Shown: positions 1-8,944 of the stretch, piece after piece
Layout of the letters: the number at the start of each line of letters is the position of its first letter
Numbering within the stretch: the stretch's first letter is position 1
Assembly: GCA_003427395.1 (NCBI GenBank)
Contig: BFEA01000532.1
Coordinates: 308,524-348,586 of the forward strand
Length of the DNA stretch: 40,063 nt
Direction of reading: 5' to 3'
Origin: Chara braunii
Lineage: Eukaryota; Streptophyta; Charophyceae; Charales; Characeae
Program-made: the position numbers and the translations under genes
The notes under the pieces: model-generated
Told to the model about the DNA's origin: nothing
What the model saw: only the letters and a program-made list of their open reading frames with translations
Databases searched by the model: none

Positions 1-149
1 TTTTTTGGGAGTACCAAGCACTGTGGGTTTCATTCCTTTGTTTTTTTTTTTGTTTTTTTTGTTTTTCTTTTCACGAAATCACGGAGTAATTATATATCCC
101 CCACCCGCTACAAAAGGTTTGTCCTCGTTTGCTACCCCTACTTGTCGAA
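1..149. other. Unannotated flank with T tracts
   Basis: AT-rich sequence with two long T runs near positions 45-70. I see no gene, splice context or repeat partner here. Confidence 0.4.
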
Positions 150-266
150 GGGCGTCGCCGCACGGGACACGAAACGAAAAATGAATAGTAACGAATGTAT
201 TTTGCCACCTTTCGTGGGCAGATGCACTCGTTTCGTTTTCGTTTCTTGTGCCGTGCGGCGAGACCC
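150..266. mobile_element. Small inverted-repeat (MITE-like) element
   Basis: The two ends are inverted copies of about 28 bp. The left end reads GGGCGTCGCCGCACGGGACA and continues into an ACGAAACG run. The right end, at about 236-266, is its near-perfect reverse complement. The ~60-bp interior holds no coding signal. The layout is that of a short non-autonomous DNA element or foldback. The family is unknown and the target duplication is not clear. Open frames crossing it on both strands are by-products of the inverted repeat. Confidence 0.55.
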
Positions 267-566
267 GAAGGCCCCGAAAGCCTTGAGGCGCAGGGCGGGT
301 CGCCGGGTTGTAACTTCTTGTGCCACCAGCTTTCGCGGGCCTGTCGGACCTTTTGCCGCAGTCCGGGGGCTAACAACTCCACCCGTTTTTTTTTGGTTTT
401 TTTTTTTCGTCGCAGGGGATTGTCGACATTATTTTTACGGATTTTCACCGTGGAATGATTGTTGGTGAAGCTCTGATTTCGTGCTGAGATGCGCAGAACA
501 TCTCCTATCGGTTGTGTGGACGATCACGGCGCAGCCTTAGGTTTTTAGCAGTGACAAGCTTTATGG
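267..566. other. No gene seen
   Basis: GC-richer, CG-containing sequence, then a T tract at 389-408. Short frames exist on both strands but none has a supported start, splice site or recognisable product. Confidence 0.35.
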
Positions 567-693
567 TCCTCGCTCCACTACTCTCGACATTCGGTAAAGT
601 CAGAATCATGGCTGTCTCTCTTTCAATGTTCTAGCGGAAGATTCACTCTCGTTTTGCGCATGTCGAGAGGCAAGAGTAGTGGAGCGCGAGGTC
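567..693. mobile_element. MITE-C copy 1 (ends CTCCACTACTCT)
   Basis: The left end (567-590) carries TCGCTCCACTACTCTCGACA. The right end (about 655-693) is its imperfect reverse complement (CGAGAGGCAAGAGTAGTGGA). The interior shares the string GTTCTAGCGGAAGATTC with MITE-C copy 2, where it appears in the opposite orientation. Three copies in the window share ends resembling TGCACTACTCTCC followed by an ATGTGCAAAA-like motif. This is a non-coding short inverted-repeat element of unknown superfamily. Confidence 0.55.
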
Positions 694-838
694 CTATGAT
701 TGATTGACGCCTCCTTGTCCTCAACGTTTCATGAAGATTTTCAGGAGCTTGACACTATTACTGATAATTGCTCGTTTCTCTCATGGTGTGTTCCTCCCAC
801 CTGTCTTCTTTGGTCGTCGCATGTGTGATCGCGCCTAG

Positions 839-950
839 CTGCACTAGTCTCCAAGTGTGCAAAATGAGAATGATTCTTCCGCTAGAACGTAGTAAGATAC
901 ACTGCATCTTTTGTCTTTTCTGCATGTGGAGACTCTGGAGAGTAGTGCAG
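839..950. mobile_element. MITE-C copy 2
   Basis: The element starts TGCACTAGTCTCCAAGTGTG and ends in the inverted counterpart AGAGTAGTGCAG. The inner region reads AAAATGAGAATGATTCTTCC then GCTAGAACGT. The same sequence recurs in diverged form at 17408-17512, which establishes a dispersed family rather than a chance palindrome. Confidence 0.6.
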
Positions 951-1137
951 CGAGGCCCATAGTGTGCGGTGCTAACGTGTGTCCGGCCTTCGGTTGACTA
1001 TTATCACAACCAGCTTATGGATGGCTTGCGGAGGTCTCTCTCTGTGTTTTTTTTTTGGTTTTTGAAGAATAACTCATTTATCTTTATTCTTCTCTCAATC
1101 CGAGGTCTCTCTTTCACGGTACAGGTCTTCCGTTTAA

Positions 1138-1306
1138 GGGCCAGATCCGATTGGCGAGGAGGATTGGAATAAGCGGCTGAATCTGGACGTGTTTGTGAAG
1201 AGGTGCAAAAGATTTTGATATATCTGCTTTTCTGCATCTCTGTGTGGAACACGTCCAGATTCAGACTCCTATTCCAATCCTCTTTGCCAGTGGGATCTGG
1301 CCCTCG
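1138..1306. mobile_element. Foldback element with ~75-bp arms
   Basis: The left arm (1138-1212) and right arm (about 1228-1306) are inverted copies. Both contain GGGCCAGATCC, GAGGATTGGAATA, and CTGAATCTGGACGTGTT, separated by a ~15-bp loop. The whole would fold into one long hairpin. It has no coding capacity, no other copy was seen in the window, and no target duplication could be defined. Confidence 0.65.
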
Positions 1307-1317
1307 TACGTGAACAT

Positions 1318-1603
1318 CTCTCTGCTGCGCACCCTTCGCCGTTGTAAAGCGGGCGGACCAAGGTCGCATTCAGCAGGAATCTGCCGTATCTCCGGAATAG
1401 AAGGTACGGTCATTCTAGCTGTATTTGGTGCAACTTTCCGTTTACGTACGGATAGAAAATCTCTCTGCTGCGTACTTTTCGCTGCTGTAAAGCGGGCGGA
1501 CCAAGGTCGCATTCAGCAGGAATTTGCAGTCTCCCACGAATAGAAGGTACGGTCGTTCTAGCTGTATCTGGGGCAACTTTCAGTCTCCGTACGCGTTCTA
1601 TTC
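1318..1603 (+). repeat. 143-bp tandem duplication
   Basis: Two direct copies begin with CTCTCTGCTGCG at 1318 and 1461, an offset of 143 bp. Both carry GTAAAGCGGGCGGACCAAGG and end with a half of the MITE-A sequence (GAAGGTACGGTCNTTCTAGC). The duplication therefore captured half of a MITE-A. Confidence 0.7.
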
Positions 1604-1656
1604 GGCCGAATACAACTTTCAGTCTACGTACGCGTTCTATTCGGCCTAAGAGAGAG

Positions 1657-1770
1657 TATCTTCTTCTCCCCCCGAGTACGACGTACGGTCATTCTAGCTG
1701 TATTTAGACTGAAAGATACCCCAAGTACAGCTATAATAACAGTACGTTGAATTCGGGGGAATAAGGGTAG
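1657..1770. mobile_element. MITE-A copy 1
   Basis: A palindromic element with left end TCTTCTCCCCCCGAGTACGA and right end TTCGGGGGAATAAGGGTAG. The core contains GGTCATTCTAGCTGTATTTA and the inverted TACAGCTATAATAACAGTAC. It matches six other ~110-bp elements in this window with the same ends and core. Non-coding; superfamily unknown. Confidence 0.6.
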
Positions 1771-2184
1771 TCGTGGGCCGTTAATCGACGGTCCAGAACG
1801 GAGAATAGAGATGGTCGTTGGTCTCTTGTGACTGAGGGCGTTCTCTCACCACCACTTATCTTAAATGTACCTGACAGCAGTTACGGCCGGAGCTTTATGC
1901 ATCTGGCCTCAATTCCGTCCAGAAACACGTAAAAGATCTGCTATGGTAGTGGTAGTAGGCCCTTAATGTCCAGAACTGGGAATAGAGACACGTAGATCCT
2001 CGCAACGGGGAAAAGTCCCACTTACCCGATCACCTCCTTTCCCCCCCCCCCCCTCCTTCTCCTTGACCGTAGATTATAAATCAACTATCAGGTAAAGCGG
2101 GACGGCCTCTGGTGAGGTTTGTTTTTTTTCACGAAACAGCACCCCTATCATGTGTCCTCTCTCTGTGCTGCGTAGCGCTCGCTA
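1771..2184. other. No gene seen
   Basis: Unique-looking sequence with a C run at about 2040-2052. It contains two short echoes of GTCCAGAAC...GGGAATAGAGA (near 1790 and 1970), suggesting an old internal duplication. No coding or RNA signal. Confidence 0.35.
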
Positions 2185-2295
2185 CTACCGTCTTCCCCCG
2201 AACATAACGCACCCTAAAAGTGAATGTATACAAGCTATATTTACGGCCAGATACAGCCAAAATGAGGGTGCGTTGTGCTCGGGGGAAGACGGTAG
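2185..2295. mobile_element. MITE-A copy 2 (best-preserved ends)
   Basis: The arms are clean: CTACCGTCTTCCCCCGAACA at the left and TGCTCGGGGGAAGACGGTAG at the right, followed inward by matching ACGCACCCT / AGGGTGCGT. The core contains AATGTATACAAGCTATATTT. At 111 bp this is a good reference copy for the family. Flanks do not show an unambiguous target duplication. Confidence 0.7.
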
Positions 2296-2324
2296 GCAAA
2301 GTATCTGGGCCAAGGTCACATTCT

Positions 2325-2700
2325 CTAGGACTTTGGTTTCTTTGTCGAGGGGTGTGGTTTCTTGTCGTTGATCCTGGGATCGAGGGTTGAGAACGAGAAA
2401 TACAAGGGTTGAGAACGAGAAATACAGGCACAGCGAGCCGGTGGTGAGGTGGCTTATTCACCAAACAGCACGGCCTACCATATTTATCATCCCCAAAAAA
2501 AAAAAAAATCGATCTCTGCAGTGGTGCGCAGTGCTCGCTTGACAAAGTGTCTGGAGCACGTGCCCCAGGTACTTCGTCTAGCGCGCACTGCGAACCAGAG
2601 AGCGATAATAATTGAGTTGAGGACTCTTGTCGAGGCCGGTTTCTTGTCGGTCCTTGTCGTTGATCCTGGGATCGAGGGTTCATAACGAGAAATAAGGCAC
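2325..2700 (+). repeat. Dispersed repeat with GTCGTTGATCCTGGGATCGAG motif, several copies
   Basis: The block TTGATCCTGGGATCGAGGGT followed by GAACGAGAAATA or CATAACGAGAAATAAGGCAC occurs near 2367, 2657 and, without its first part, near 2960. A run of 13 A at about 2495 and a GAA run at 2750 separate the blocks. The copies look like decayed ends of an interspersed repeat. Open frames across them are not coding. Confidence 0.5.
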
Positions 2701-2711
2701 ACCCATGAACT

Positions 2712-2898
2712 GTTGAAATACAGACCAGTGAGATAGCTCGACAAGGTTTAAAAAAAAAGAAGAAGAAGAAGTACAGACCTGTGTTCGAATCCAAATGATG
2801 GAACTTGACGAGTAAAACCAACTACTAAACTAATGAATTGCTTGGGGCCGGTCAGCTCAATGATAATATCTCAAGGCCGTCGCCCCTTTTATTTTTTT
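2712..2898 (+). mobile_element. tRNA-like SINE, copy 1 (+)
   Basis: This segment aligns with the reverse complement of 6355-6545. It has an A-box-like GATAGCTCGACAAGG near 2732, then after an A/GAA insertion an exact B-box core GTTCGAATCC near 2783. The body contains GGCCGGTCAGCTCAATGATA and ends CTCAAGGCCGTCGCCCCTTTT before a T/A-rich tail. Internal Pol III-type boxes plus a shared body in two places support a tRNA-derived SINE; the assignment is an inference. Confidence 0.5.
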
Positions 2899-3055
2899 AT
2901 ATTTTTTAATTGAAAAAAAAAAAACACATAGAATGATAGACCTGCACCCTTGGTGAGGCAACGAGGGTTCATAACGAGAAATAAGGCACATAGAATGATA
3001 GAACTGCACCCCTGGTGAGGTTGTTTGTTCAACTTGAAGGAACAGTTCATCCTGC

Positions 3056-3343
3056 CATGTGTTCTCTCTTTGCTGAATATCCCTCGCTGACCAAGTACCT
3101 TGAGTAAGGTCCCACAAGCAAGGGTCCAAGACCCTACCTTCTTCCCCCGGATACAACGTACGGTCATTATAGCTGCATTTGGCGTATCTTTCAGTCTAAA
3201 TGTGTTTTCTCTTTGCTGAATATCCCTCGCTGACCAAGTACCTTGAGTAAGGTCCCACAAGCAAGGGTCCAAGACTCTACCTTCTTCCCCCGNATACAAC
3301 GTACGGTCATTATAGCTGCATTTGGCGTATCTTTCAGTCTAAA
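3056..3343 (+). repeat. ~144-bp tandem duplication containing half of MITE-A
   Basis: Two nearly identical direct copies (about 3056-3201 and 3202-3343) run from TGTGTT[C/T]TCTCTTTGCTGA to CTTTCAGTCTAAAT. The second copy contains an ambiguous base at 3293 where the first has G. Near-identity next to an N raises the possibility of an assembly or allelic artefact. Confidence 0.7.
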
Positions 3344-3386
3344 TACGGGTATAATGACGTCGTTGTATTCCGGGGAAGAAGTGTAG
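3277..3386. mobile_element. MITE-A copy 3
   Basis: Left end CTACCTTCTTCCCCCG, core GGTCATTATAGCTGCATTTG, inverted half ATACGGGTATAATGACG, right end TTCCGGGGAAGAAGTGTAG. It is 110 bp, like the other copies. Its left half is duplicated upstream (3135-3201) as part of the tandem duplication. Confidence 0.65.
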
Positions 3387-3694
3387 TTTCTGGTCATCGA
3401 TACTCGGAATCGAGGGTCCACAAGGAAGAATACAGCCACATAGAACCTCGCCCCTGGAGTGCGAAGACTTCTGAGCCAAAAAAAAAAAAAAAAAAAAAAA
3501 GAACAAACACAAAGCAACTGCTGATTGAAGAGGCTCGTAAACCTGATAGGGATTCGGGTAAGGGGAGTCCTGATCCATGACGTTGACGTCTTGATCGAGA
3601 TGAGCGACATCAATCATTGCTTTGCTTATAATGAAGATGTATCGTATACACGTTTACGATGACGCATCGTGTACATGACTTCTTCATATAGTGG

Positions 3695-3845
3695 GGCGGC
3701 CTTGTACGCAAGAGATTCTGAACAGGGGGAGTTATAAGGAAGAAGACAAAAAACTGAATTCATTTCTTCCTGTTTTCCTTCTTTCGTTCTTTTTCCTTTT
3801 TTTCGCTTTTGCGCTCTGATATGCTTGTGACGATATATATATTTT
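3695..3845 (+). repeat. Interspersed repeat R1, copy 1
   Basis: Begins with TTGTACGCAAGAGATTCTGA and AACAGGGGGAGTT. It passes through a pyrimidine-rich stretch and ends CTTTTGCGCTCTGATATGCT then GTGACGATATATATA. The same order of blocks recurs at 4668, 5030 and 5250. Function and class are unknown. Confidence 0.55.
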
Positions 3846-4384
3846 TTCTTTTCCCGGGAGGGGGTGGGGTGGGTTGGGGGGGTTGTAAATGCCGCCGTAT
3901 ATGTTGTGCCAAACTCGCGGTGGTTCACTTTTGATATGGAGCTGACACTGATTAGGAGGGTCATGATGAAGCTGAGCGTCCATATGGCGTACTGATCGAT
4001 TATGACGGTCGTGATGAAGTTGGAACTCGGTAGTCCCTTGAGCGAGACAATCTTCCGAAGGAATTAAGTTGGTCGATCAGCAGCAGGTTTTTTTTTTTTT
4101 TTGGTTCTGTTTTTTTTTGTTTTCGGGGGACGGGCGGGAGGTGAGCCTCGGTCCAGTGGAGGAGGTGATGAGAGCGTCACGGCCGCTCCAGTCTATTAGT
4201 GGGGAGCTTCAGCTGATGAGAAGTTGGGAACGGATTCCAGCAACTTTTGTCTTTTTTTGGTCAAACGTCGTCTCCGCAAGGCGGCTTCAAGAATCCACCG
4301 AAGAGCTAAGGTTTCTTGACGACTCTTTGGTATAATGGATGGGACTAATTGGGTGGTTCCGGAGCAGCAGGTTAGTGAGTTCAC
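3846..4384. other. No gene seen
   Basis: Contains a G-rich tract (3856-3880), T tracts (4088-4120) and a 4130-4335 stretch open on both strands but without any recognisable protein. I see no splice-bounded exon. Confidence 0.3.
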
Positions 4385-4481
4385 TTGGACCATTTTTATC
4401 GATTTATGCGTGTCATCCTTGCGCAGGGGGCCATGCTTATCTTCTGTTTCGGTCCAATTTTAATGGATGTCCCCGAAGGAC
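4385..4481 (-). pseudogene. U6 snRNA retrocopy 1
   Basis: Read on the minus strand, it runs from GTCCTTCGGGGACATCCATT through AAAATTGGACCGAAACAGAAGA, AAGCATGGCCCCCTGCGCA and GGATGACACGCATAAATCGA to GGTCCAA. This is nearly the full length of plant-type U6, the catalytic spliceosomal RNA. It differs from the conserved sequence at several positions, including the region just before the ACAGAGA box. It lacks a TATA box at the expected upstream spacing and has no T terminator. It is therefore a dead copy rather than a gene. No poly-A tail is retained. Confidence 0.85.
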
Positions 4482-4667
4482 GTGGGTTGACTTGCACAGT
4501 CGCCCTCACTGGACAGGGAAAAAAATAAAATACAGAAAAGACCAGGAAGCTCCTGGATTCTGGTTCACAGCGGACGTAGCAAGGGAGGGCTGTTAGCCTG
4601 TTAGTAGTTGCTCTCGTCTTCCCCCTTCCACACAGAATCCACAGCGCACCTTTGTCAGTAGCGTATA

Positions 4668-4800
4668 CGATTTGTACGCAAGAGGTTCTGAACAGGGGGA
4701 GTTGTAACGAAGAAAGAAAAAAAACAAAAAAAAACCGTGTTTTCTTTCTGTTGTTCTTGCTTTTGCGCTCTTATATCCTCGTGACGATATATATATGTAT
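4668..4800 (+). repeat. Interspersed repeat R1, copy 2
   Basis: TTGTACGCAAGAGGTTCTGA, AACAGGGGGAGTT, an A tract, then TTTTGCGCTCTTATATCCTC and GTGACGATATATATATG. It closely parallels copy 1 at 3695. Confidence 0.55.
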
Positions 4801-4934
4801 ATAGATGGGGTGTGTCATTTGCTTTGTTTGACTGATAGGCCTTCCTCTTTCCTTAACCTATCTTTGACTGAATCCCTTTCAGATCTCTTTCTGATCTCTT
4901 TCTCTTGCCTCTGTGAGGTTTGGTTTCCTCCTTT

Positions 4935-5375
4935 TCTTTACCTCTTTTCCCTTTTGGCTGCGTGCAAGTTGGTCCCTGTGACACACGGGGATGGGGGCAG
5001 CAGGCGCTCAAGTTGAACCATCGTCCATCCACGTGGCCGGCGTTTTATGTAAGAGGTGATGAACTGGTGGAGCTTACCTTCTTTCCTTTTTGGTTGTCTT
5101 TTTTTGCCTTTGCGCGCTGATACACGGTGTGACTATATATATATATACTATTCTTTTACCTCTTTGCCTTTCGGCTGCGTGCAAGTGGGTCCTTGTGACA
5201 CACGGGGATGGGGGCAGCCAGCGCTCAACCTGTCATCCACGTGGCTGGCCTTGTACGGAAGAGGTGATGAACAGGTGGGGCTTTCCTTCCTTCCTTCGTT
5301 TCCTTTCCTTGTTTTTTTTTTTTTTTTCCTGCCTTCGCTCTGATTCACAGTGGACATGGTGCTGTGACATTCTTC
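4935..5375 (+). repeat. Repeat R1, two ~215-bp tandem copies
   Basis: Two direct units (about 4935-5150 and 5151-5375) each contain GGCTGCGTGCAAGT, GTGACACACGGGGATGGGGG, CATCCACGTGGC, and AAGAGGTGATGAAC[T/A]GGTGG, then a pyrimidine tract and GC(G/T)CTGAT[A/T]CAC. A partial further copy lies at 5674-5728. Open frames through these units on both strands reflect the repeat and are not coding. Confidence 0.65.
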
Positions 5376-5763
5376 TCCGTCCCTTTGGTGTCCAGGATTG
5401 TTGTGATGACGGTCACCGCAAGGACATGGGTTGTCCCCCCTTCCCATGTAGCGGGTATGGTTACGGCCAGGCTGGGCCAGCCTGAGGTCTGCCAAACCCG
5501 GGTTGCTGCTCGCATGCCAATCACCTTTTTGTGGATGCAGAAAGGAGTCAAAAGGACAATGGCAGGTTTCCCGACCTGAGCCAGCGGGCCTAAAGTCCTG
5601 TTTTCCTGGCCACTCATTGTACCATGCAAAATTTAAATAAAAAATAAAATAATTAATCTCTAAATGAAAAAAATCCACGTGGCTGGCCTTGTACGTAAGA
5701 GGTGATGAACAGGTGGGGCTGTCCGTGGGAAGATTCATTCCCCTTGTTTTCATGACGAAAAGG
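5376..5763. other. No gene seen; partial R1 at the end
   Basis: GC-moderate unique sequence (5376-5630), an AT patch, then a 55-bp echo of R1 (CACGTGGCTGGCCTTGTACG) at 5674. No recognisable product in any frame. Confidence 0.35.
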
Positions 5764-5815
5764 GCACACACACACACACACATGATGAAAAGCGCGCGCA
5801 CACACACACACACAG

Positions 5816-5870
<55 letters not shown>

Positions 5871-6018
5871 TGGCGCATTTGCAGCGCCACTGCCTGGCGA
5901 ATGCGCCACAGTGAGAGAGAGAGAGAGAGAGAGAGGGGCTGGCGCATTTGCAGCGCCACTGCCTGGCGAATGCGCCAGGATTCTCTCTCTCTCTCTCTCT
6001 CGCTCTCTCTCTCTCTGT
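5764..6018. repeat. Compound microsatellite with a duplicated 38-bp hairpin
   Basis: (CA)n tracts, (GATA)n at 5817-5850, (GA)n, then a 38-bp block (5871-5908) starting TGGCGCATTTGC and ending GCGAATGCGCCA, (GA)n, the same block exactly again (5940-5977), and (CT)n to about 6015. The block has 9-bp complementary ends, TGGCGCATT and AATGCGCCA. The second copy is flanked by GA on one side and CT on the other, extending the palindrome. Confidence 0.85.
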
Positions 6019-6354
6019 GTCCGCATTTCTGAGTCCCCCCACCCTGCGAGCTGTGCATTTTTCTCTTCTTTTTTTTTTCGTTTTGATTTTATTTATTTAT
6101 TATTTTCTGTTTTTTCTCTTTTTCTTTCTTATGTTTTTTTAAAATTCAGCAAGCGTGTGTTTGTTCGCCCGACCCCCCTAAAGTCACGGGTGTTAACGGC
6201 GGCAACTTTTTTTTTTAAGCTGGTAGAGGTACTGGTGGTTTAATCACGACACATGTTTAAAATTTAAATTTTGCTCTTCATGTTAAATCATGCAGGTCCA
6301 GATTAGCTTGCTATGATGACTTTTTTTTTTCTGTTTTTTTATTATTATTATTAA

Positions 6355-6545
6355 AAAAAAAAAAAAATTGAAAAGGGCGATGTCCTTGAGATATGATACT
6401 AGAACGGACCGGCTCAGGTACCTCGGGATTGTCTTACTTCACTAATTTTCCTACTGAAGTTCGAACGCAGGATTGTCTTTACTTCCACAGTTCAGGTGTG
6501 GAACATGTGGTTTGTAGTACTGAGTACCAACTGAGACTGAGCTAG
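6355..6545 (-). mobile_element. tRNA-like SINE, copy 2 (-)
   Basis: On the minus strand the head reads GGGCTAGCTCAGTCTCAGTT then GG, an A-box-like tRNA start. About 60 bases on comes GCGTTCGAACTT, a B-box. The body follows (GAGCCGGTCCGTTCTAGTAT) and the end CTCAAGGACATCGCCCTTTT, then an AT-rich tail of AAT units. The body end matches the copy at 2712-2898. It lies inside the minisatellite and so inserted after that array formed. Confidence 0.55.
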
Positions 6546-7540
6546 CCCAGTTGGTACAATGACAATTTCTATTATCTTACAAGGATGACCGTTTTGTTTT
6601 AGCTCTACTTGGCAATGTTGATTATTTCTACTACCTTGCGATGGCATAACTGTTTCTAGTACCTTGCGATGTGATTACTGTTTCTAGTTGCGTGTGATGT
6701 GAGAACTTTTAGTAGCTTGCGATGATACCTGTTTCTAGTAGCTTGTGATGTTGACTATTTTCATAATTTTCTAGCATTCATATGTACAAATCTATCACAC
6801 AGGTTGAAATTAGCTCATGGGTTTTAAATGTGCAAATCTATGGCCGCAGAGAAGGGATGCTGTCCAGTGGAAACTGATCACACAGGTTGAAATCAGCGCA
6901 GGTTGAAATTATCTCAGGTTGAAATTAGCTCACGGGTTGAAGTGATAAGCTTGGCATATGATGATGACACAGTCACACAGGTTAAGATTAGCTCTGCATG
7001 ATGTCCGTGTAGTACGTGTACTGTTATGCTTAGCTTGTTTAGGTTAGCTTGCCAGGATGTGCGGTCTATAAGCCGTTTTTTGAACTGGCTTGATATGATG
7101 AGTCGGGTTTAGTTTTAGCTTGCCAAGAAGACCACGCAGGTTTAATTTTAGCTTGCCATTGATGACCACTGATCAGGCCGCCAGGCTGAAAATGGTTTAA
7201 TTTTAGCTTGCCAATAAGACAACGAAGGTTAAAATTATGTTGGCTCTGCTGGCTGTGACGACCACATGCAGACATCGAGTCTGAGTTAAAATTAATTTTA
7301 GCTCAGCTTGCGGTGATGCATGGTTAAAAAACTCTAAAATTAATTTCAGCTCAGCTTGCTGTGATGCATGGTTCAGATTCACACACATAACACGTCTGAG
7401 TTAGCTTGCCATGATATGTGGTGGTTCTGGTGAACAGTCCTCAGACTCTGTCTTAAGCCGAATAGGAAAAAAAAAAAGAAAAACAAGAAAGAAAAAAGAA
7501 CTCCTGGTTGTCACTCCAGTCTGAAAAAATTGCCCCAACG

Positions 7541-7607
7541 GACCTTTGGCTTTGGGACATCCGTTAAAAGTATGAGCGATGATACAGAGAAGGAGGATAA
7601 AAAAAAA
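7541..7607 (+). pseudogene. U6 snRNA fragment (retrocopy 2)
   Basis: GGGACATCCGTTAAAA, then a scrambled AGCGATGATACAGAGAAGGA, then a short A run. This matches roughly the first half of U6 with internal changes. It ends in A9 shortly after the ACAGAGA box region, as in other 3'-truncated U6 copies nearby. Confidence 0.65.
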
Positions 7608-8000
7608 TGGGCGTGCTATTCGGGTGAAGAGGCCAAGAGGGTGCCGTGATGCGTGGTTGAAAGACTCGCACACGTCTTAATTAGCTTGCCACAGTATGTG
7701 GTCAACATCTCGTCTTCATGCGGATAGAATCCCCCGTTTATGGCTTTGTCTAGACCGAAATTGGCCCAAAGACCAACCTCAATGCCCAGGTGTGCTATTT
7801 GGGTGAAGATGGTAGCTTGCCGTGCTGACAATGCAGGTTTAGATTATTTGTCACAGGTTTAAATTGGGTTTTCGACGCAGGTCTGACTTGGGTTTCAATG
7901 ATGACCATGCTGTTTGACATTAGCTGGTCATGATGAGCACGCAGGTTAGCTTGCCATGCCATGATAACCACTCAGGTTTTGAATTAGCTGGTTTGCTGCT

Positions 8001-8944
8001 GAGGCAATGGGAAGGGTAAGTTCTGTAAGACCCTGTTTTTTTTTTTGTGGGGGGGGGTAATAGATCTTCGTATGGTCAATGAATGCGAAGCTGGTAGCAA
8101 GCGTGGCCTGGTCGTGGTGCAGAACTGGGGCGAGGTCTCACTACTAACAACTTGGCAAGACTCCGCAAGAGGAATGGATTTAACCTACGTGACACCTGCA
8201 GCCTAGGCTGCGGGCAAGTCGGCCTGGCTGGGAAAGTCGGCTGCGGCCGTGGCCAACGAGGCCTACCTTGCGGACCAATTTTTCTTCTTTTTTTTCCCCT
8301 TGGGCTAAAAATAAGAGGAAGAAAAAACGAAGGGGGGTTGTAGGGTTTGCAAAACCCAACCCGTGCGGGTGGCAGACCGGGTTGGCAGGGGTTGGATCAA
8401 CTTGGATGTAATTTTGGATGCGCAGGTGACATCACCATGTAGTGCTGGTCGTTTCTTTTTTCTGTGGCTTCGTTTTCACATGGGATTTGTGTGGCTTCGT
8501 TTTCACATGGGATTTGTGGCGTGCGGAGGTCAGTTTTGGGGCTTGGGCGGTGATGCCTCGCCCCTAAACAGGACCACAGAATCTTTGTAAGGGATGCCAG
8601 GCCCGATTTCTGGCATTGGAAGAGGGGGGGAGATGCAATTTGTTTTTTCGAATCTGACTTGATTTATGACTTAAAAAATGAAAAACGGAAATCCTATAAA
8701 AATAGAAGTAAAAAGAAAAGCAGGAATTATTTCTTGGGGCTAGGAAGATTCCCATGCCCGGTCGTCACGACCGGAGCAGCCCCATGCCCGGGTATCCCGG
8801 TCGTTGAAAAAAAGGGCCCAGATTTTTTTATTTTTATTTTATTTTTCTGCAGGGTTGTTCTGCGCTCGGTCTGTAGACCCCAAATCCGGGGTCCTTTTTC
8901 TTTTTTTGGTTTCATGGGTGGGGGGGTGCGTGTAAGGGGGTTGT
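8001..8944. other. No gene seen
   Basis: Contains a 25-bp tandem repeat (GTGGCTTCGTTTTCACATGG, near 8463 and 8489). A short palindromic patch near 8758-8800 has CCCATGCCCGGTCGTCACGA. A G run lies near 8918. Frames across the region have no recognisable domain. Confidence 0.35.

Larger units (their letters stand above)
6280..8000 (+). repeat. Degenerate minisatellite, about 1.7 kb
   Basis: Dozens of variants of TTAGCTTGCCATGATGACC followed by a CGCAGGTTTAAA-like segment run through this stretch. The period drifts: about 29 bp with TGTTTCTAGTAGCTTGCGATG around 6570-6770, about 20 bp with CAGGTTGAAATTAGCT around 6870-6940, and 45-60 bp further on. The array is interrupted by a SINE (6355-6545) and a U6 fragment (7541-7598). 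Short minus-strand frames here follow the repeat. Confidence 0.7.

Noticed and set aside
71-468. 125-codon minus and 108-codon plus frames
   Set aside because: Both cross an inverted-repeat element and a T tract and are mutually antisense; no start or splice support.
2129-3617. Overlapping minus-strand frames of 85-230 codons
   Set aside because: They run through MITE-A, tandem duplications and A/T runs; the same peptide recurs because the DNA is duplicated.
4385-4481. A functional U6 gene
   Set aside because: Several changes in conserved positions, no upstream TATA at snRNA-gene spacing and no T terminator after the 3' end.
5148-6058. 292-codon minus-strand frame and overlapping ones
   Set aside because: Much of the translation is (GA)n/(CT)n, (GATA)n and (CA)n sequence plus repeat R1; no recognisable protein.
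6510-6545. A genuine tRNA gene
   Set aside because: Only the A-box-like head and a B-box remain. The intervening sequence cannot form a cloverleaf and the 3' part is a SINE body.
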